A program made the position numbers and the translations under genes. The notes under the pieces were generated by a model, which was not told the DNA's origin, ran no database searches, and saw only the letters and a list, made by a program, of their open reading frames with translations. A stretch of 64,000 nucleotides of DNA, taken from assembly GCF_011046735.1 (NCBI RefSeq), contig NZ_CP049258.1, positions 4,978,001 through 5,042,000 on the forward strand, in the 5' to 3' direction. Position 1 is the stretch's first letter, and every line of letters begins with the position of its first letter. Shown here in pieces: positions 44,033 to 53,156 of the stretch. The stretch comes from Nordella sp. HKS 07 (GTDB taxonomy: Bacteria; Pseudomonadota; Alphaproteobacteria; Rhizobiales; Aestuariivirgaceae).

Positions 44033-45382
44033 ATGCATGATCATACGACCGCTATCGACCGGTTAATGGGATGGCGCCGCGACCGCGGCGAGGCGTCGCT
44101 CAGCGATGTCCACCGCAGCATTCCGGTGCGCGCCGACGCCTCCATGTGGCGGCGCGCCATGGCCTTTGTCGGCCCGGGCTATCTCGTTTCCGTGGGGTAT
44201 ATGGATCCCGGCAACTGGGCCACCTCGATCGCCGGCGGCGCGCAGTTCGGCTATACGCTGCTCGTCATCGCGCTGATGTCCAACATCATGGCGATCATCC
44301 TGCAGTCGCTGTGCGCCCGGCTCGCCATTGCCTCGGGCCGCGACCTGGCACAGGCCTGCCGCGACGCCTTCCCCAAGCCCGTCGCCTGGATCTTATGGCT
44401 CTTCGCCGAAATCGCCATCATCGCCACCGACATCGCCGAAGTGGTGGGCACGGCCATCGGCCTCAATCTGCTCTTCGGCATTCCGCTCGAGATCGGCGTC
44501 ATCATTACCGCACTCGACGTGTTCCTGATCCTCTATCTGCAGAAGCTCGGCTTCCGCTGGGTCGAGGCCTTCATCATCTGCCTCCTCGGCGTGATCGCGG
44601 TGTGCTTCGGGGTGCAGATCGCCATGGCGGACCCGGAATGGGGCGCCGTCATCAAGGGCTTCGCGCCGACGACCGAGATCATCACCAACCCCACCATGCT
44701 CTATCTGGCGCTCGGCATCATCGGCGCCACCGTGATGCCGCATAATCTCTATCTCCATTCGGGCGTGGTGCAGACGCGCGCCTATGGCCGCTCCGACAAG
44801 GAGAAGCGCGAGGCGCTCACTTTCGCCACCATCGACTCGACCGTGGCGCTCATGTTCGCGCTGCTCGTCAACGCTTCGATCCTGATCCTGGCGGCGGCGA
44901 CCTTCTACAAGACGGGCAATGCGCAGATTGCCGATCTGGGCGATGCCCATGCGATGCTGGCGCCGCTGCTCGGCTCCATGCTGGCGCCCAAGCTCTTCGC
45001 TATCGCGCTCTTATGCTGCGGCCTCAATTCGACGGTGACGGCGACGCTCGCCGGCCAGATCGTCATGGAAGGCTTCCTGCGCATCCGGCTGCCGGCCTGG
45101 GCCAGGCGTCTCATCACCCGCATGTTCGCCATCATCCCGGCGGCGGGCGTGACCATCTATTATGGCGAGAGCGGGACGGGGACGCTGCTGATCCTGAGCC
45201 AGGTCATTCTCGCCTTCCAATTGCCCTTCGCCATCGTGCCCCTGGTGATGTTCACCCGCGACCGCGCCAAGATGGGCGCCCTGGTGGCGCCGACCTGGCT
45301 GACCGTCGTCTCCGCCGCTATCGCCGCCATCATCATCGGCCTCAATATCAAGATGCTCTACGATCTGGGCTTCGGCGGGTAG
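44033..45382 (+). CDS. mntH: Nramp-family Mn(II)/H+ transporter MntH
   Basis: 449 residues, about eleven hydrophobic helices. Helix 1 has the metal-binding DPGN ([15 protein letters not shown]), and helix 6 has the MPHN motif ([16 protein letters not shown]). It imports manganese, and possibly other divalent metals, with protons across the inner membrane. ATG 44033 lies so close to the operator that the mRNA leader must be very short; a second Met at codon 12 (44066) is a possible alternative. Single gene, likely repressed by manganese. Confidence 0.93.
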   Translation: MHDHTTAIDRLMGWRRDRGEASLSDVHRSIPVRADASMWRRAMAFVGPGYLVSVGYMDPGNWATSIAGGAQFGYTLLVIALMSNIMAIILQSLCARLAIASGRDLAQACRDAFPKPVAWILWLFAEIAIIATDIAEVVGTAIGLNLLFGIPLEIGVIITALDVFLILYLQKLGFRWVEAFIICLLGVIAVCFGVQIAMADPEWGAVIKGFAPTTEIITNPTMLYLALGIIGATVMPHNLYLHSGVVQTRAYGRSDKEKREALTFATIDSTVALMFALLVNASILILAAATFYKTGNAQIADLGDAHAMLAPLLGSMLAPKLFAIALLCCGLNSTVTATLAGQIVMEGFLRIRLPAWARRLITRMFAIIPAAGVTIYYGESGTGTLLILSQVILAFQLPFAIVPLVMFTRDRAKMGALVAPTWLTVVSAAIAAIIIGLNIKMLYDLGFGG

Positions 45383-45420
45383 GATCACGGCCGGGACTTC
45401 ACTATCACTCCAGTCCGGCT

Positions 45421-46305
45421 TCACAGTTGCCCGACGACACTCCTCGCCACATCCTCGGCCGTGTTCTGCGCCAACGTCGTTTTGGTCCAAGGGACGACGG
45501 AATAGAGAATTAATGGCGGGGGTTCCGGTCTGCTGGGCACAATGCGAAGGACGCCCAATCTCAACTCATTCTCAAACAGGCGCCGTGGCACATACGCCAC
45601 GCCAAGCCCTTCCTGTGCCAGGTGGGCGGCCACTTTAGCTGTGTTGCAGATGGTCGCGTGGCGGACGCGCATATCATTCCAGGATAGCAATGTGAGACCG
45701 GAGCCGCGAAGCTGCCATTCGTGAGACGTGGCGATTATCGGCACGTCCAGAACGTTGTTGGGCGTCAACGAGGACGGTAGCGCGGCCATTCGTGGGCTCG
45801 CCACCCAGACAAACGAGACGTGCTCAAGTTCCTTGAGCCTGAACCGTGTCGTCGAAAGCTCGCATGGCGCAAAGGCCATATCCAAGGCTGATCGATGTAA
45901 CTTCTCCTCCAGGATATACGACAGTGCGACTTCGACTTCGATTTGCACCTGAGGATGGCGGGTCTTCATCTGTGTCAAGAATTCAGGCAGCCAGGTTAGC
46001 GCGACCGTCTCGATGACACCGAGGCGGATGTATCCTGAAACGACTTCAACATCCCTTCCGGGAGATTCCGTCAGGCGGTTCATGGCCCTGATCACGTCTT
46101 CGACCAGCGGCAGGAGGGCGGCCCCCTCCGGAGTGAGGTGCACGGTTCGTTGAGATCTATCGAAAAGCCTTACCTTAAGTTGTGTTTCGAGCTCCTGGAT
46201 CCGCATTGAGACTGCCGAGGGCGTTGCATGCAGGCGTGCAGCCGCTTTCGCCAAGCTGCCGAGTCGGGCAGCCCAATAGAACGTTTCGAGCTGTTTGTGG
46301 TTCAC
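45421..46305 (-). CDS. LysR-family transcriptional regulator
   Basis: 294 residues from GTG 46305 (AAGGGA upstream); a TTG 18 bases earlier is less likely. The helix-turn-helix is at about 3-60 (KQLETFYWAARLGSLAKAAARLHATPSAVSMRIQELE), followed by a periplasmic-binding-protein-like inducer domain (about 90-290). Divergent from the SsuA-like binding protein gene across 136 bases, so it very likely controls that transporter and amidohydrolase operon in response to its substrate. Confidence 0.9.
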   Translation of the reverse strand: MNHKQLETFYWAARLGSLAKAAARLHATPSAVSMRIQELETQLKVRLFDRSQRTVHLTPEGAALLPLVEDVIRAMNRLTESPGRDVEVVSGYIRLGVIETVALTWLPEFLTQMKTRHPQVQIEVEVALSYILEEKLHRSALDMAFAPCELSTTRFRLKELEHVSFVWVASPRMAALPSSLTPNNVLDVPIIATSHEWQLRGSGLTLLSWNDMRVRHATICNTAKVAAHLAQEGLGVAYVPRRLFENELRLGVLRIVPSRPEPPPLILYSVVPWTKTTLAQNTAEDVARSVVGQL

Positions 46306-46441
46306 ACGGATCCATCCCTTCAAAATTTTTGATGATTTAACCCGATCGAGAATTTGATTTTATTGAGGTAAGGGTTGCGGCACAATCCGGGAATTGGCGA
46401 CGCTGAACGATTGCTCGGCAGAGCCATCCAGGGAGGAAAAG

Positions 46442-47488
46442 ATGAGCCGTTTGAACCAGATACTGTCGACCAATCTTGGCCGCAGAGGGTTTCTATGCCG
46501 GTGCTGCGGTTGGGCCGCCGCCGCCGCGATTCCATCGTCATTCTACATGGGGACGGCCCAGGCGGCGTCCGGCCCTGTGATCAAGGCGACGCATGGGACC
46601 GGATTATGCAATCTTGGCCTGTTCCTCGTGAAAGAGCAGAACCTCGGCGAAGCCGAAGGATTTCAGCTGCAGTTTGTGAACACCGCGGCAATTGCCGACA
46701 TAACGACTATGTTTGGCTCGGGGCAGGTCGATGCTTCGATGCTCCCCTATACTAACTTCCTTGCCCTCAGAGAGCGCGGCGTTCCCGTGAAAATCATCGC
46801 CGGGGGCGGTGTCGAAGGGTTGATGATCCTGAGCCAGCCCGAGCTCAAGACGGCGGCTGACCTCAAGGGAAAGTCATTCGGTACCTTCCAGGCCGACACG
46901 CTGGAGGTCATGCCGTATGACTGGCTGAAAAAGCACGGGCTCTCCTTCAGCGACGTCGAGATCCGTTACTTCGGGACCGCGCCGGAACTGGCCCAGGCGT
47001 TTGTCGCGGGCAGCATCGATGCGATATGCCACCATGAGCCGTACATAACCCAGGCTTTGGCGGGGCGTCCTGGCGCGAACTCGTTGTCCGACGGATTCGA
47101 CGTTTATGGCCCCGGCTATACGGATTGCGTGCTCGCGGCGCATGAAGGCTTCATTGAAGAGAATCGTACTGCATTGAAGGGACTGGTAAAGGCGTTGATG
47201 ATCGCGCAGAAATTCTCCGAGGACGATCGCGAGGCGGCCATCAAGTCGACCGTTGGCAAGTACTTTAAAACTGATCTTGCCGTCGCCCTGGACGCGTCAA
47301 AAAAACAGCCGAACGTGGTAGACCAGCGCGACAAGACAGGTTTCTTGATCGAGCGGTCTCAGTCCCTGACCGAGTTGGGCTATCTGCGTGGCCCATCCAA
47401 CGAGGCCGCGTTTGATTGGAGCCTTTTGCAGGAGGTGGTCGCGGAGAACAGCGATCTTCACAATTCTCTCCAGCGCAAATCTGCCTAG
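46442..47488 (+). CDS. SsuA/NMT1-like ABC transporter solute-binding protein
   Basis: 348 residues from ATG 46442 (GGGAGG site). Tat signal LGRRGFLCRCCGWAAAAAIP, then an NMT1/THI5-type binding protein: HGTGLCNLGLFLVKEQNLGEA, DASMLPYTNFLALRERGVPVKIIAGGG, KGKSFGTFQADTLEVMPYDWL, and VAGSIDAICHHEPYI. The class takes up sulfonates, nitrate, pyrimidine precursors or aromatic acids. First gene of the LysR-controlled operon. The two Cys in the signal region (CRCC) are unusual and allow a lipoprotein as an alternative. Confidence 0.88.
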   Translation: MSRLNQILSTNLGRRGFLCRCCGWAAAAAIPSSFYMGTAQAASGPVIKATHGTGLCNLGLFLVKEQNLGEAEGFQLQFVNTAAIADITTMFGSGQVDASMLPYTNFLALRERGVPVKIIAGGGVEGLMILSQPELKTAADLKGKSFGTFQADTLEVMPYDWLKKHGLSFSDVEIRYFGTAPELAQAFVAGSIDAICHHEPYITQALAGRPGANSLSDGFDVYGPGYTDCVLAAHEGFIEENRTALKGLVKALMIAQKFSEDDREAAIKSTVGKYFKTDLAVALDASKKQPNVVDQRDKTGFLIERSQSLTELGYLRGPSNEAAFDWSLLQEVVAENSDLHNSLQRKSA

Positions 47489-47551
47489 TGGGCCTTGGAG
47501 CGCCGGGCGTTCCAATGGAATCGCCTCGGCGCTCTATCTCTTTGATTTTGC

Positions 47552-47622
47552 GCATCGGCTTTTCCGAGAACCGCACGCATGGTCGGGTCAGGCCCGACCA
47601 CAAGCTTCTCGGGCCGATGCTC
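47552..47622. repeat. Palindromic repeat family 2, copy 1
   Basis: GCATCGGC...GCCGATGC as outer arms, TCCGAGAA/TTCTCGG-type inner arms, and a central hairpin GGTCGGG/CCCGACC. The element at 51368-51440 has the same central hairpin and layout. It fills the gap between the binding-protein and permease genes. Confidence 0.7.
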
Positions 47623-47640
47623 TGGAGGCGATCATATTCC

Positions 47641-48483
47641 ATGGCTGAACGGCGCACCGAAACCCGACTTGTGAATGTCGGATGGTACCTCGCATCTCTG
47701 TCACTGCTTGTCCTTGCGTGGGAAGCTGCGTGGTACTTCGGTCTGATTACGTCCGCCGTGCTGCCGCCGCCTCATGTGTTCCTGGGCGAGTTCCCTCAGC
47801 AAGTCGCAAACTTCCAGACGGCGGAGATGGTCGGCGTGCAGGCCTCAAGCGCTTACCTGGCTTTGGCGCTGACCGTTCTTGCGACCATCTCCCGCGTTCT
47901 GGCCGGGCTGGCGCTGGGTTTCGTGCTCGGCGTTCTGGTCGGTGGCGCAATTCACTACTGGTCTGCTCTAGGCAAGTTGCTGCAGCCGATGATCACTCTG
48001 CTGGCGCCCATATCCCCGATAGCCTGGTTGCCAATTGCCGTCGGAACGTTCGGGATCGGCAACGGGCCGGCAATATTCCTCGTGTTCGTTACCGTCTTTT
48101 TCATCATCGTCGTTTCGACCGTGGCGGATCTTGATGGCGTCAAGCCGCAATATGTTCAGGTTGCGAGGGTGATGGGGGCGAGCAAGTTCCAGCTTTATCG
48201 GCGCGTGTTATTTCCTGCCATACTTCCCGGGCTGTTCCTGACCATCCGTCTGAACATGTTTGCGGCCTGGATGATGGTCCTGGTTGCCGAAGCCGCAGGT
48301 GTCGGTTCCGGTATTGGCATGGTGACAAACCTCGCACGCAATACCGCGAATTCTTCTCTGGTCTTCATTTGCATAATGATAATCGGGGTCGTGGCACTGA
48401 TTTTCGATCTGATACTGAAGGAGATACAGACGAAGACTCTCTATTGGATGCCGAGCGACCGCGCTGAATTGGTCGGCAACTAA
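47641..48483 (+). CDS. SsuC-like ABC transporter permease 1
   Basis: 280 residues from ATG 47641, about six membrane segments. The EAA loop reads QVARVMGASKFQLYRRVLFPAILPGLF, and the helix before it SPIAWLPIAVGTFGIG. Type I importer permease of the nitrate/sulfonate/taurine class. In-frame sequence upstream of this ATG is the palindromic repeat, so it was not counted. Paralogous to the next gene; the two probably form a heterodimer, whereas SsuC-type systems usually have a single permease. Confidence 0.9.
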   Translation: MAERRTETRLVNVGWYLASLSLLVLAWEAAWYFGLITSAVLPPPHVFLGEFPQQVANFQTAEMVGVQASSAYLALALTVLATISRVLAGLALGFVLGVLVGGAIHYWSALGKLLQPMITLLAPISPIAWLPIAVGTFGIGNGPAIFLVFVTVFFIIVVSTVADLDGVKPQYVQVARVMGASKFQLYRRVLFPAILPGLFLTIRLNMFAAWMMVLVAEAAGVGSGIGMVTNLARNTANSSLVFICIMIIGVVALIFDLILKEIQTKTLYWMPSDRAELVGN

Positions 48484-48524
48484 TGCGCGTCGGGGGACTC
48501 GTGGCAAAGCAGGTCGTTGACTAG

Positions 48525-49388
48525 ATGGGGAAGCTTGAGTTGGCAGGTAAGCGCCGGTTAACGGCACAAAAAGAATCCGCAGGTATCTTGGTATCCGCCG
48601 GATGGTGGGGCTTGTCGATCGGTTTGTTCGCGGCAATCTGGGAGTTGGCGTGGGCGACCGGATTGGCCAACCCCCTCGTGCTGCCTCCGCCCCATGTCTT
48701 CCTGAGCGGTATCTCGTATCAGGCGAAATTCTTCGACCCCAGTATGAGAATGGGCAACCCCACAGGCCTGCAGGTTGCAAGCTCGTTCGTGCTGACGGTA
48801 ACTTATACTCTGCTCCGTGTCATTGCAGGGCTTGCTGTCGCCTTCGCAATGAGCATGTTGGTGGGCGTGCTGATACGCTATTTTCGCATTTTCGGAAGAC
48901 TCACATTCCCGATCATCAACACGCTGGCTCCGATATCGCCGATCGCGTGGTTGCCGATAGCAATATTCGCTTTCGGCGTCGGCAATGTCGCCGCCGTCTT
49001 CCTGGTCGTCATTACCCTGTTCTTCATCATGACGATTGCGACCGTCAACCAGATAGACAGGGTCGGCCAAACGCCGATCAACGTAGCGAGAACGATGGGA
49101 GCGAGCAGATTTCAGATATTCACGAACGTGATTGTGCCGAGCATATTGCCGTCACTTTTCACAGTCCTTCGCCTCAATGTATTTGCAGCCTGGATGATTG
49201 TTCTCATTGCCGAGCTCATTGGTATTGGCAACGGCCTCGGTCAGGTCATCATGATTTCCAGAAATACGTTCAACGCAGAACTAACCATTCTGGCCATGGC
49301 TGTCGTTGGTGTTGTCGGATACGCCCTTGATGCGGTGCTGCGTGTCGTCCAGCGCAAATGTCTCTACTGGAACTCAACTAACGTATAA
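48525..49388 (+). CDS. SsuC-like ABC transporter permease 2
   Basis: 287 residues, same fold and motifs as the preceding permease (INVARTMGASRFQIFTNVIVPSILPSLF as EAA loop, SPIAWLPIAIFAFGVG before it). Similarity between the two is strong along the whole length, so one arose by duplication. Inner membrane. 41 bases follow the first permease and 13 precede the ATPase gene. Confidence 0.9.
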   Translation: MGKLELAGKRRLTAQKESAGILVSAGWWGLSIGLFAAIWELAWATGLANPLVLPPPHVFLSGISYQAKFFDPSMRMGNPTGLQVASSFVLTVTYTLLRVIAGLAVAFAMSMLVGVLIRYFRIFGRLTFPIINTLAPISPIAWLPIAIFAFGVGNVAAVFLVVITLFFIMTIATVNQIDRVGQTPINVARTMGASRFQIFTNVIVPSILPSLFTVLRLNVFAAWMIVLIAELIGIGNGLGQVIMISRNTFNAELTILAMAVVGVVGYALDAVLRVVQRKCLYWNSTNV

Positions 49389-49401
49389 GGGCGTCAGAAG
49401 A

Positions 49402-50202
49402 ATGCAAAACAAGGATAGGGTAGCCCGGGTTCGTTGCAGGGACGTCCAGAAGGTCTGGGGCATGGACAGCGACAAACCACTGGTCACTCTCGAGGATATC
49501 AATCTTGAGGTGTTTCCTGGCGAGTTCCTTGTGTTTCTCGGCCCCAGCGGCTGTGGGAAGAGCACGTTGCTGTACCTGATCGCGGGTCTTCAGGAAATAT
49601 CCGGGGGAAGCATCGAATATGAGGGCGCCCCCGTAACCGGGCCGTCAAGTGATCGGAGCCTGATCTTTCAGGAGACGTCGCTTTATCCGTGGCTTTCTAT
49701 CATCGACAACGTGGCCTTCGGGCTTGCTCTGCGCGGGATGCCATTGGGCGAGCGACACAACCTGGCGACTGAATATCTCAAGAAGGTTGGCCTGGGTCAG
49801 TTCTTGCACAAACGACCGGACGAATTGTCCGGCGGTATGAGGCAGAGAGCCGCGGTCGCGCGTGCCCTTACGATGCAGCCAAAGCTTCTCATGATGGATG
49901 AGCCATTTGCGGCCCTTGATATCCAAACCCGCAGCAAACTGCAGGACTTCCTGATCCAGATCTGGCGAGAAAGCGGTGCGTCGATTCTGTTTGTGACGCA
50001 TCACATCGATGAGGCCGTCGCGCTTGCAGACAGGGTGGTTGTTTTTACGGCCCGTCCGGGACGGATAAAGAGCATCGTTCCGATCGATCTTCCGAGGCCG
50101 CGCGATCCTCACGATCCCGAGTTTCACCGATTGCGCGATCTGCTCTCAGACCAGTTGAGAGATGAAGTGGACAACGCGTTCCTGCAGCAGCAGACCGCGT
50201 AG
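49402..50202 (+). CDS. SsuB-like ABC transporter ATPase
   Basis: 266 residues from ATG 49402. Walker A GPSGCGKST, Q-loop FQETSLYPW, signature LSGGMRQRAAVARAL, Walker B LLMMDEPFAALD, and H-loop VTHHIDEAV. The FQE.-LYPW and VFTARPGRI segments are typical of nitrate/sulfonate/taurine-type ATPases. It drives the two upstream permeases. Confidence 0.92.
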   Translation: MQNKDRVARVRCRDVQKVWGMDSDKPLVTLEDINLEVFPGEFLVFLGPSGCGKSTLLYLIAGLQEISGGSIEYEGAPVTGPSSDRSLIFQETSLYPWLSIIDNVAFGLALRGMPLGERHNLATEYLKKVGLGQFLHKRPDELSGGMRQRAAVARALTMQPKLLMMDEPFAALDIQTRSKLQDFLIQIWRESGASILFVTHHIDEAVALADRVVVFTARPGRIKSIVPIDLPRPRDPHDPEFHRLRDLLSDQLRDEVDNAFLQQQTA

Positions 50203-50241
50203 TCACCTCGCCCGAATCCAAGTCATTAAAGGAAAAAGAGC

Positions 50242-51183
50242 ATGTCCGATCTACTGAAAGTAGATATGCATATTCATGTCTATCCCAACGTCGAAACGGG
50301 CGTTCGGGAAAAGGCCTATGAGGTCTGGGAGTATGGCCGCTTGGACGGTGTGCGATACAGCGAATGCACCGGCACCCACGCCGAGATCTCCGACAGCATG
50401 TGCCGTGCGGGCTTCAGCAAGGCCGTGTTGCTTATTTACTTCAAGGGAGAAAGCAGGCTCCGGGAACTGGAGGAAAACCAGCGTCGCGAGGGTCGGGAGA
50501 TCGACGAACCGGAAATCGCGCGGTTGAAAGGCGTGGTCGAACAGGAACTTGTTGAGCTCAATCGTTGGGGTTGTTCAATCGCGAAAAGTGATGAGAGGAT
50601 CAGCACCTTCATCACAATAGACGTCGGTATCCAGTCCCCGGAAGGTGCGGCGGAAATGGTGGTTGAACTCGCCCGAAGGGAAGGCGCAAAAGGCCTCAAG
50701 CTCCACAGCGCCCTGCAGGGCTTTTCAATGTCCGACCGACGTCTGTGGCCCGTATATACGGTTTGCCAGGAGATGGGGCTCCCGGTACTTGGCCATGCGG
50801 GGCCGGACAAGGGCGGCAAGGGGCTGTCCGATCCAAATGCATTCGCCGAAATGCTCGGCGCTTTTCCAAAGCTGAAGGTGGTTGTTGCTCACATGGGGGG
50901 AGCCGCGTGGCGCCAGACACTGGACATAGCACGCAAGTATGAGAACGCGGTTTTTGATTGTTCGGAAATCATTCACTGGACCGGGGCTCCGAACGCGCCG
51001 TCGGATTACGAACTGGCCAGGCTGATCAAGGACGTGGGACCGGAACGTGTGATGTTGGGATCTGACTTTCCCTGGTACGATCTGGACACCACTATTGAGC
51101 GTTTCTTTGCGCTGCCTGTGCTATCCGATGACGAGAAGATGGCGATTGCGGGCGCAAACGCGGTGAGAATCCTGCGCCTCTGA
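50242..51183 (+). CDS. Amidohydrolase family (COG2159) metal-dependent hydrolase
   Basis: 313 residues preceded by AAAGGAAAAAG. TIM-barrel amidohydrolase-2 signature: DMHIHVYP near residue 8 (HxH metal site), KGLKLHSALQGF, LGHAGPDKG, VVAHMGGAAWRQ and late Asp in MLGSDFPWYD. The family includes decarboxylases and hydrolases of aromatic or amide compounds (ACMSD, uracil-5-carboxylate types). As last gene of the transporter operon it probably performs the first step on the imported compound. Exact reaction unknown. Confidence 0.85.
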   Translation: MSDLLKVDMHIHVYPNVETGVREKAYEVWEYGRLDGVRYSECTGTHAEISDSMCRAGFSKAVLLIYFKGESRLRELEENQRREGREIDEPEIARLKGVVEQELVELNRWGCSIAKSDERISTFITIDVGIQSPEGAAEMVVELARREGAKGLKLHSALQGFSMSDRRLWPVYTVCQEMGLPVLGHAGPDKGGKGLSDPNAFAEMLGAFPKLKVVVAHMGGAAWRQTLDIARKYENAVFDCSEIIHWTGAPNAPSDYELARLIKDVGPERVMLGSDFPWYDLDTTIERFFALPVLSDDEKMAIAGANAVRILRL

Positions 51184-51235
51184 AGAATCGCGAGATAGTT
51201 CGATCCGGGCGGATACATCACGGTCTTGGATGGTT

Positions 51236-51257
51236 GGTGAGGATTTCTATCCTCACC
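51236..51257. terminator. Hairpin after the amidohydrolase gene
   Basis: GGTGAGGAT and ATCCTCACC form a perfect 9-bp stem with a 4-base loop, 53 bases after the stop codon. No T run follows on either strand, so it is a weak or RNA-stabilising stop rather than a classical terminator. Confidence 0.4.
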
Positions 51258-51367
51258 GGAGGCGGCTGGTCAGGCGGCGCGATCGCGGAGAACGCGTCGC
51301 CAGTGGGCTGGCCCAAAACGTGATGGCTTTGGAGCGAGTCGCGATCACGCTTTATCGTCTTGTTTGC

Positions 51368-51440
51368 GCATGATCTTCTCGGAAAACCGCTTCGCATGGT
51401 CGGGTCATGCCCGACCACAAGCTTTCCGGATCATGCTCTA
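51368..51440. repeat. Palindromic repeat family 2, copy 2
   Basis: Outer arms GCATGATC and GATCATGC, inner arms CTCGGAAAA and TTTCCGG, central hairpin GGTCGGG/CCCGACC. Same design as 47552-47622. It ends at the last codons of the porin gene and may act as its transcription stop. Confidence 0.75.
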
Positions 51441-52673
51441 ATAGCGGAAGCCACGCCACCAGACGCCGAAGAAGACTTGCAAGCTGTTGTCACTCGTCGG
51501 TTCGTCGCCGACGAAGGCGTCGGTGAAGTCGATATAGGTGGCCCCCACGCCGAGCGACACCAGGGTCACGGGAGTCCAATAGAGTCCCCCACCAACGCCC
51601 AACGCCTCGCCTGCATCTTGATAGTCCTCAATGCCGACGCCGAGCTCGATGCGGGTCGTGTCAGTAAGGTCGGCGAGGATGCCTGCACTTCCCAGCCAAA
51701 AACTGTCTCCGGCATCAAGCGGGGCGAGATTGTTGGCATAGACCGCGGTCCCTTCGCCGACAACCGCCGCGCCATATACCTGGAAGCCTTTTATCGGGGT
51801 AATCGAGACACCGCCGCCAATTGACCACTCGTCGGGACCGTCGGTATCCGCCTGCCACAGGCCCCCGAGCTGGGCGGTAAATTCGTCGGTGGAATATAAG
51901 ATATATCCCGGAATAGACGGTATGTCGTTGCGGGGATTATCGCCCGTGTCATAGTCCGGATCTTCCGCCGCCAGGGCGAAGGACCAGGCCCCTGATGTAT
52001 AGGTCAGCCGCATCTGTTCGTTATAGGCATCGGACGGTCCGAAAGAGCGCACCGGGCCCGTGGCGGCCAGCCAGTCCCAGCTCGTCAGCAATGTCGCGGT
52101 GGTGTCTTCTTGACCGGCGAGCAACTGCCAGTCGGGCAGGAACTTCCACCAGCCATAGGCCCTCTGCATCGCGGGGCCTTCGTCAAAGTCCGTGTCGTCG
52201 CCGCCGCCCGTGGCCTGCAGGCGAAAGAAGCCGCCGACCTCGCCGACCGGCGTTTCGGTCTTGCCGGTGACGACAAGGCGGGCGCGGACAGCGACGTCCA
52301 GATTGTCACCGTCCTCGAAATCCGAATACAGCAGGGCCGTGCGGGCTTCGGCCGTTACGAAGACCTCTGATGTGGGTGCGACATCCGCGGTGGGCGCGAC
52401 GGAGAACGTGTAGCCCAGCTCTGGCGGAATCACATCGGCGCGTCTTTCAGGGCGTGAATACTCAAAACCCTCAAAATAGGTCTGACCGTCGCTGATGGAC
52501 AACAGGCTGTAGCCCGCCGGAACCGAAGCCTGCGGCTGCGCCTCGAGTCGCGTGATGCGCGATTGCAGCGCTTCGATCTCAGTTTTCAGGGAGCTCAACT
52601 CGTCAGCGGAAGCCACCGCGGTGGCACCCAGCAGAGCTACGCTTCCCAACAGGATGCGAGACAACCCCTTCAT
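51438..52673 (-). CDS. Outer-membrane porin
   Basis: 411 residues. Signal peptide (MKGLSRILLGSVALLGATAVASA), a short coiled coil (SSLKTEIEALQSRITRLEAQ, about 26-47), a linker, then alternating beta strands rich in Gly, Asp and aromatic residues, and a C-terminal aromatic end (FGVWWRGFRY). The length and the coiled coil before the barrel match trimeric or single-barrel alphaproteobacterial porins. Channel specificity is not visible. No clear Shine-Dalgarno motif other than AGGGGAGC-like bases before the ATG. Confidence 0.8.
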   Translation of the reverse strand: MKGLSRILLGSVALLGATAVASADELSSLKTEIEALQSRITRLEAQPQASVPAGYSLLSISDGQTYFEGFEYSRPERRADVIPPELGYTFSVAPTADVAPTSEVFVTAEARTALLYSDFEDGDNLDVAVRARLVVTGKTETPVGEVGGFFRLQATGGGDDTDFDEGPAMQRAYGWWKFLPDWQLLAGQEDTTATLLTSWDWLAATGPVRSFGPSDAYNEQMRLTYTSGAWSFALAAEDPDYDTGDNPRNDIPSIPGYILYSTDEFTAQLGGLWQADTDGPDEWSIGGGVSITPIKGFQVYGAAVVGEGTAVYANNLAPLDAGDSFWLGSAGILADLTDTTRIELGVGIEDYQDAGEALGVGGGLYWTPVTLVSLGVGATYIDFTDAFVGDEPTSDNSLQVFFGVWWRGFRY

Positions 52674-52813
52674 GCTCCCCTCCGAGCTCGAACATCGTAT
52701 ATCGGAGCGTGCCGGGACGCAAGCATCGGTTGAGCAAGTGAAACCGTTAATCGGAGGTAAAGCAGGTGATCCATCCGGCGCCGCAAGGGGGACGGAATTT
52801 GGTACTCGCCCAA

Positions 52814-53087
52814 TATTCCCTTCTCCCGCTTGCGGGAGAAGGTGCCCGATAGGGCGGATGAGGGTGTTGGTTCAGCTCGCTACTCTCTTCAAGAGAACAA
52901 TATGACAGAGCTTCGACACGTCCCACGCTTGTGGTTGTAAACAGGCTGAGAGAACACCCTCATCCGGCCTTCGGCCACCCGGCCCGGCCTCCGCTTGCGC
53001 TCCGGCGCTCGATGCTCAAAAAGGTCCACTGGACCTTTTTGCCGGCTTCGCCGTCGCCTCTCGCCCCGCAAGCGGGAGAAGGGGAAA
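52814..53087. repeat. Inverted pair of palindromic repeats (family 1, empty pair B) with nested insertion
   Basis: The left copy (52814-52868) is nearly identical to 17019-17071. The right copy is inverted and split: its inner end is at 52953-52980 and its outer hairpin half (CCCCGCAAGCGGGAGAAGGGG) at 53066-53086. Between the halves sits about 85 bases with its own perfect palindrome AAAAAGGTCC-ACT-GGACCTTTTT (53019-53040). So one palindromic element has inserted into another. Pair spacing without the insertion is about 84 bases, as in pair A. Confidence 0.8.
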
Positions 53088-53156
53088 CTAAGTAAGGCCT
53101 TGTGTACTGCAACGAATTTCCCCGGACATCCCTGCCGCCTGCGGGAAAGGGCGGAG

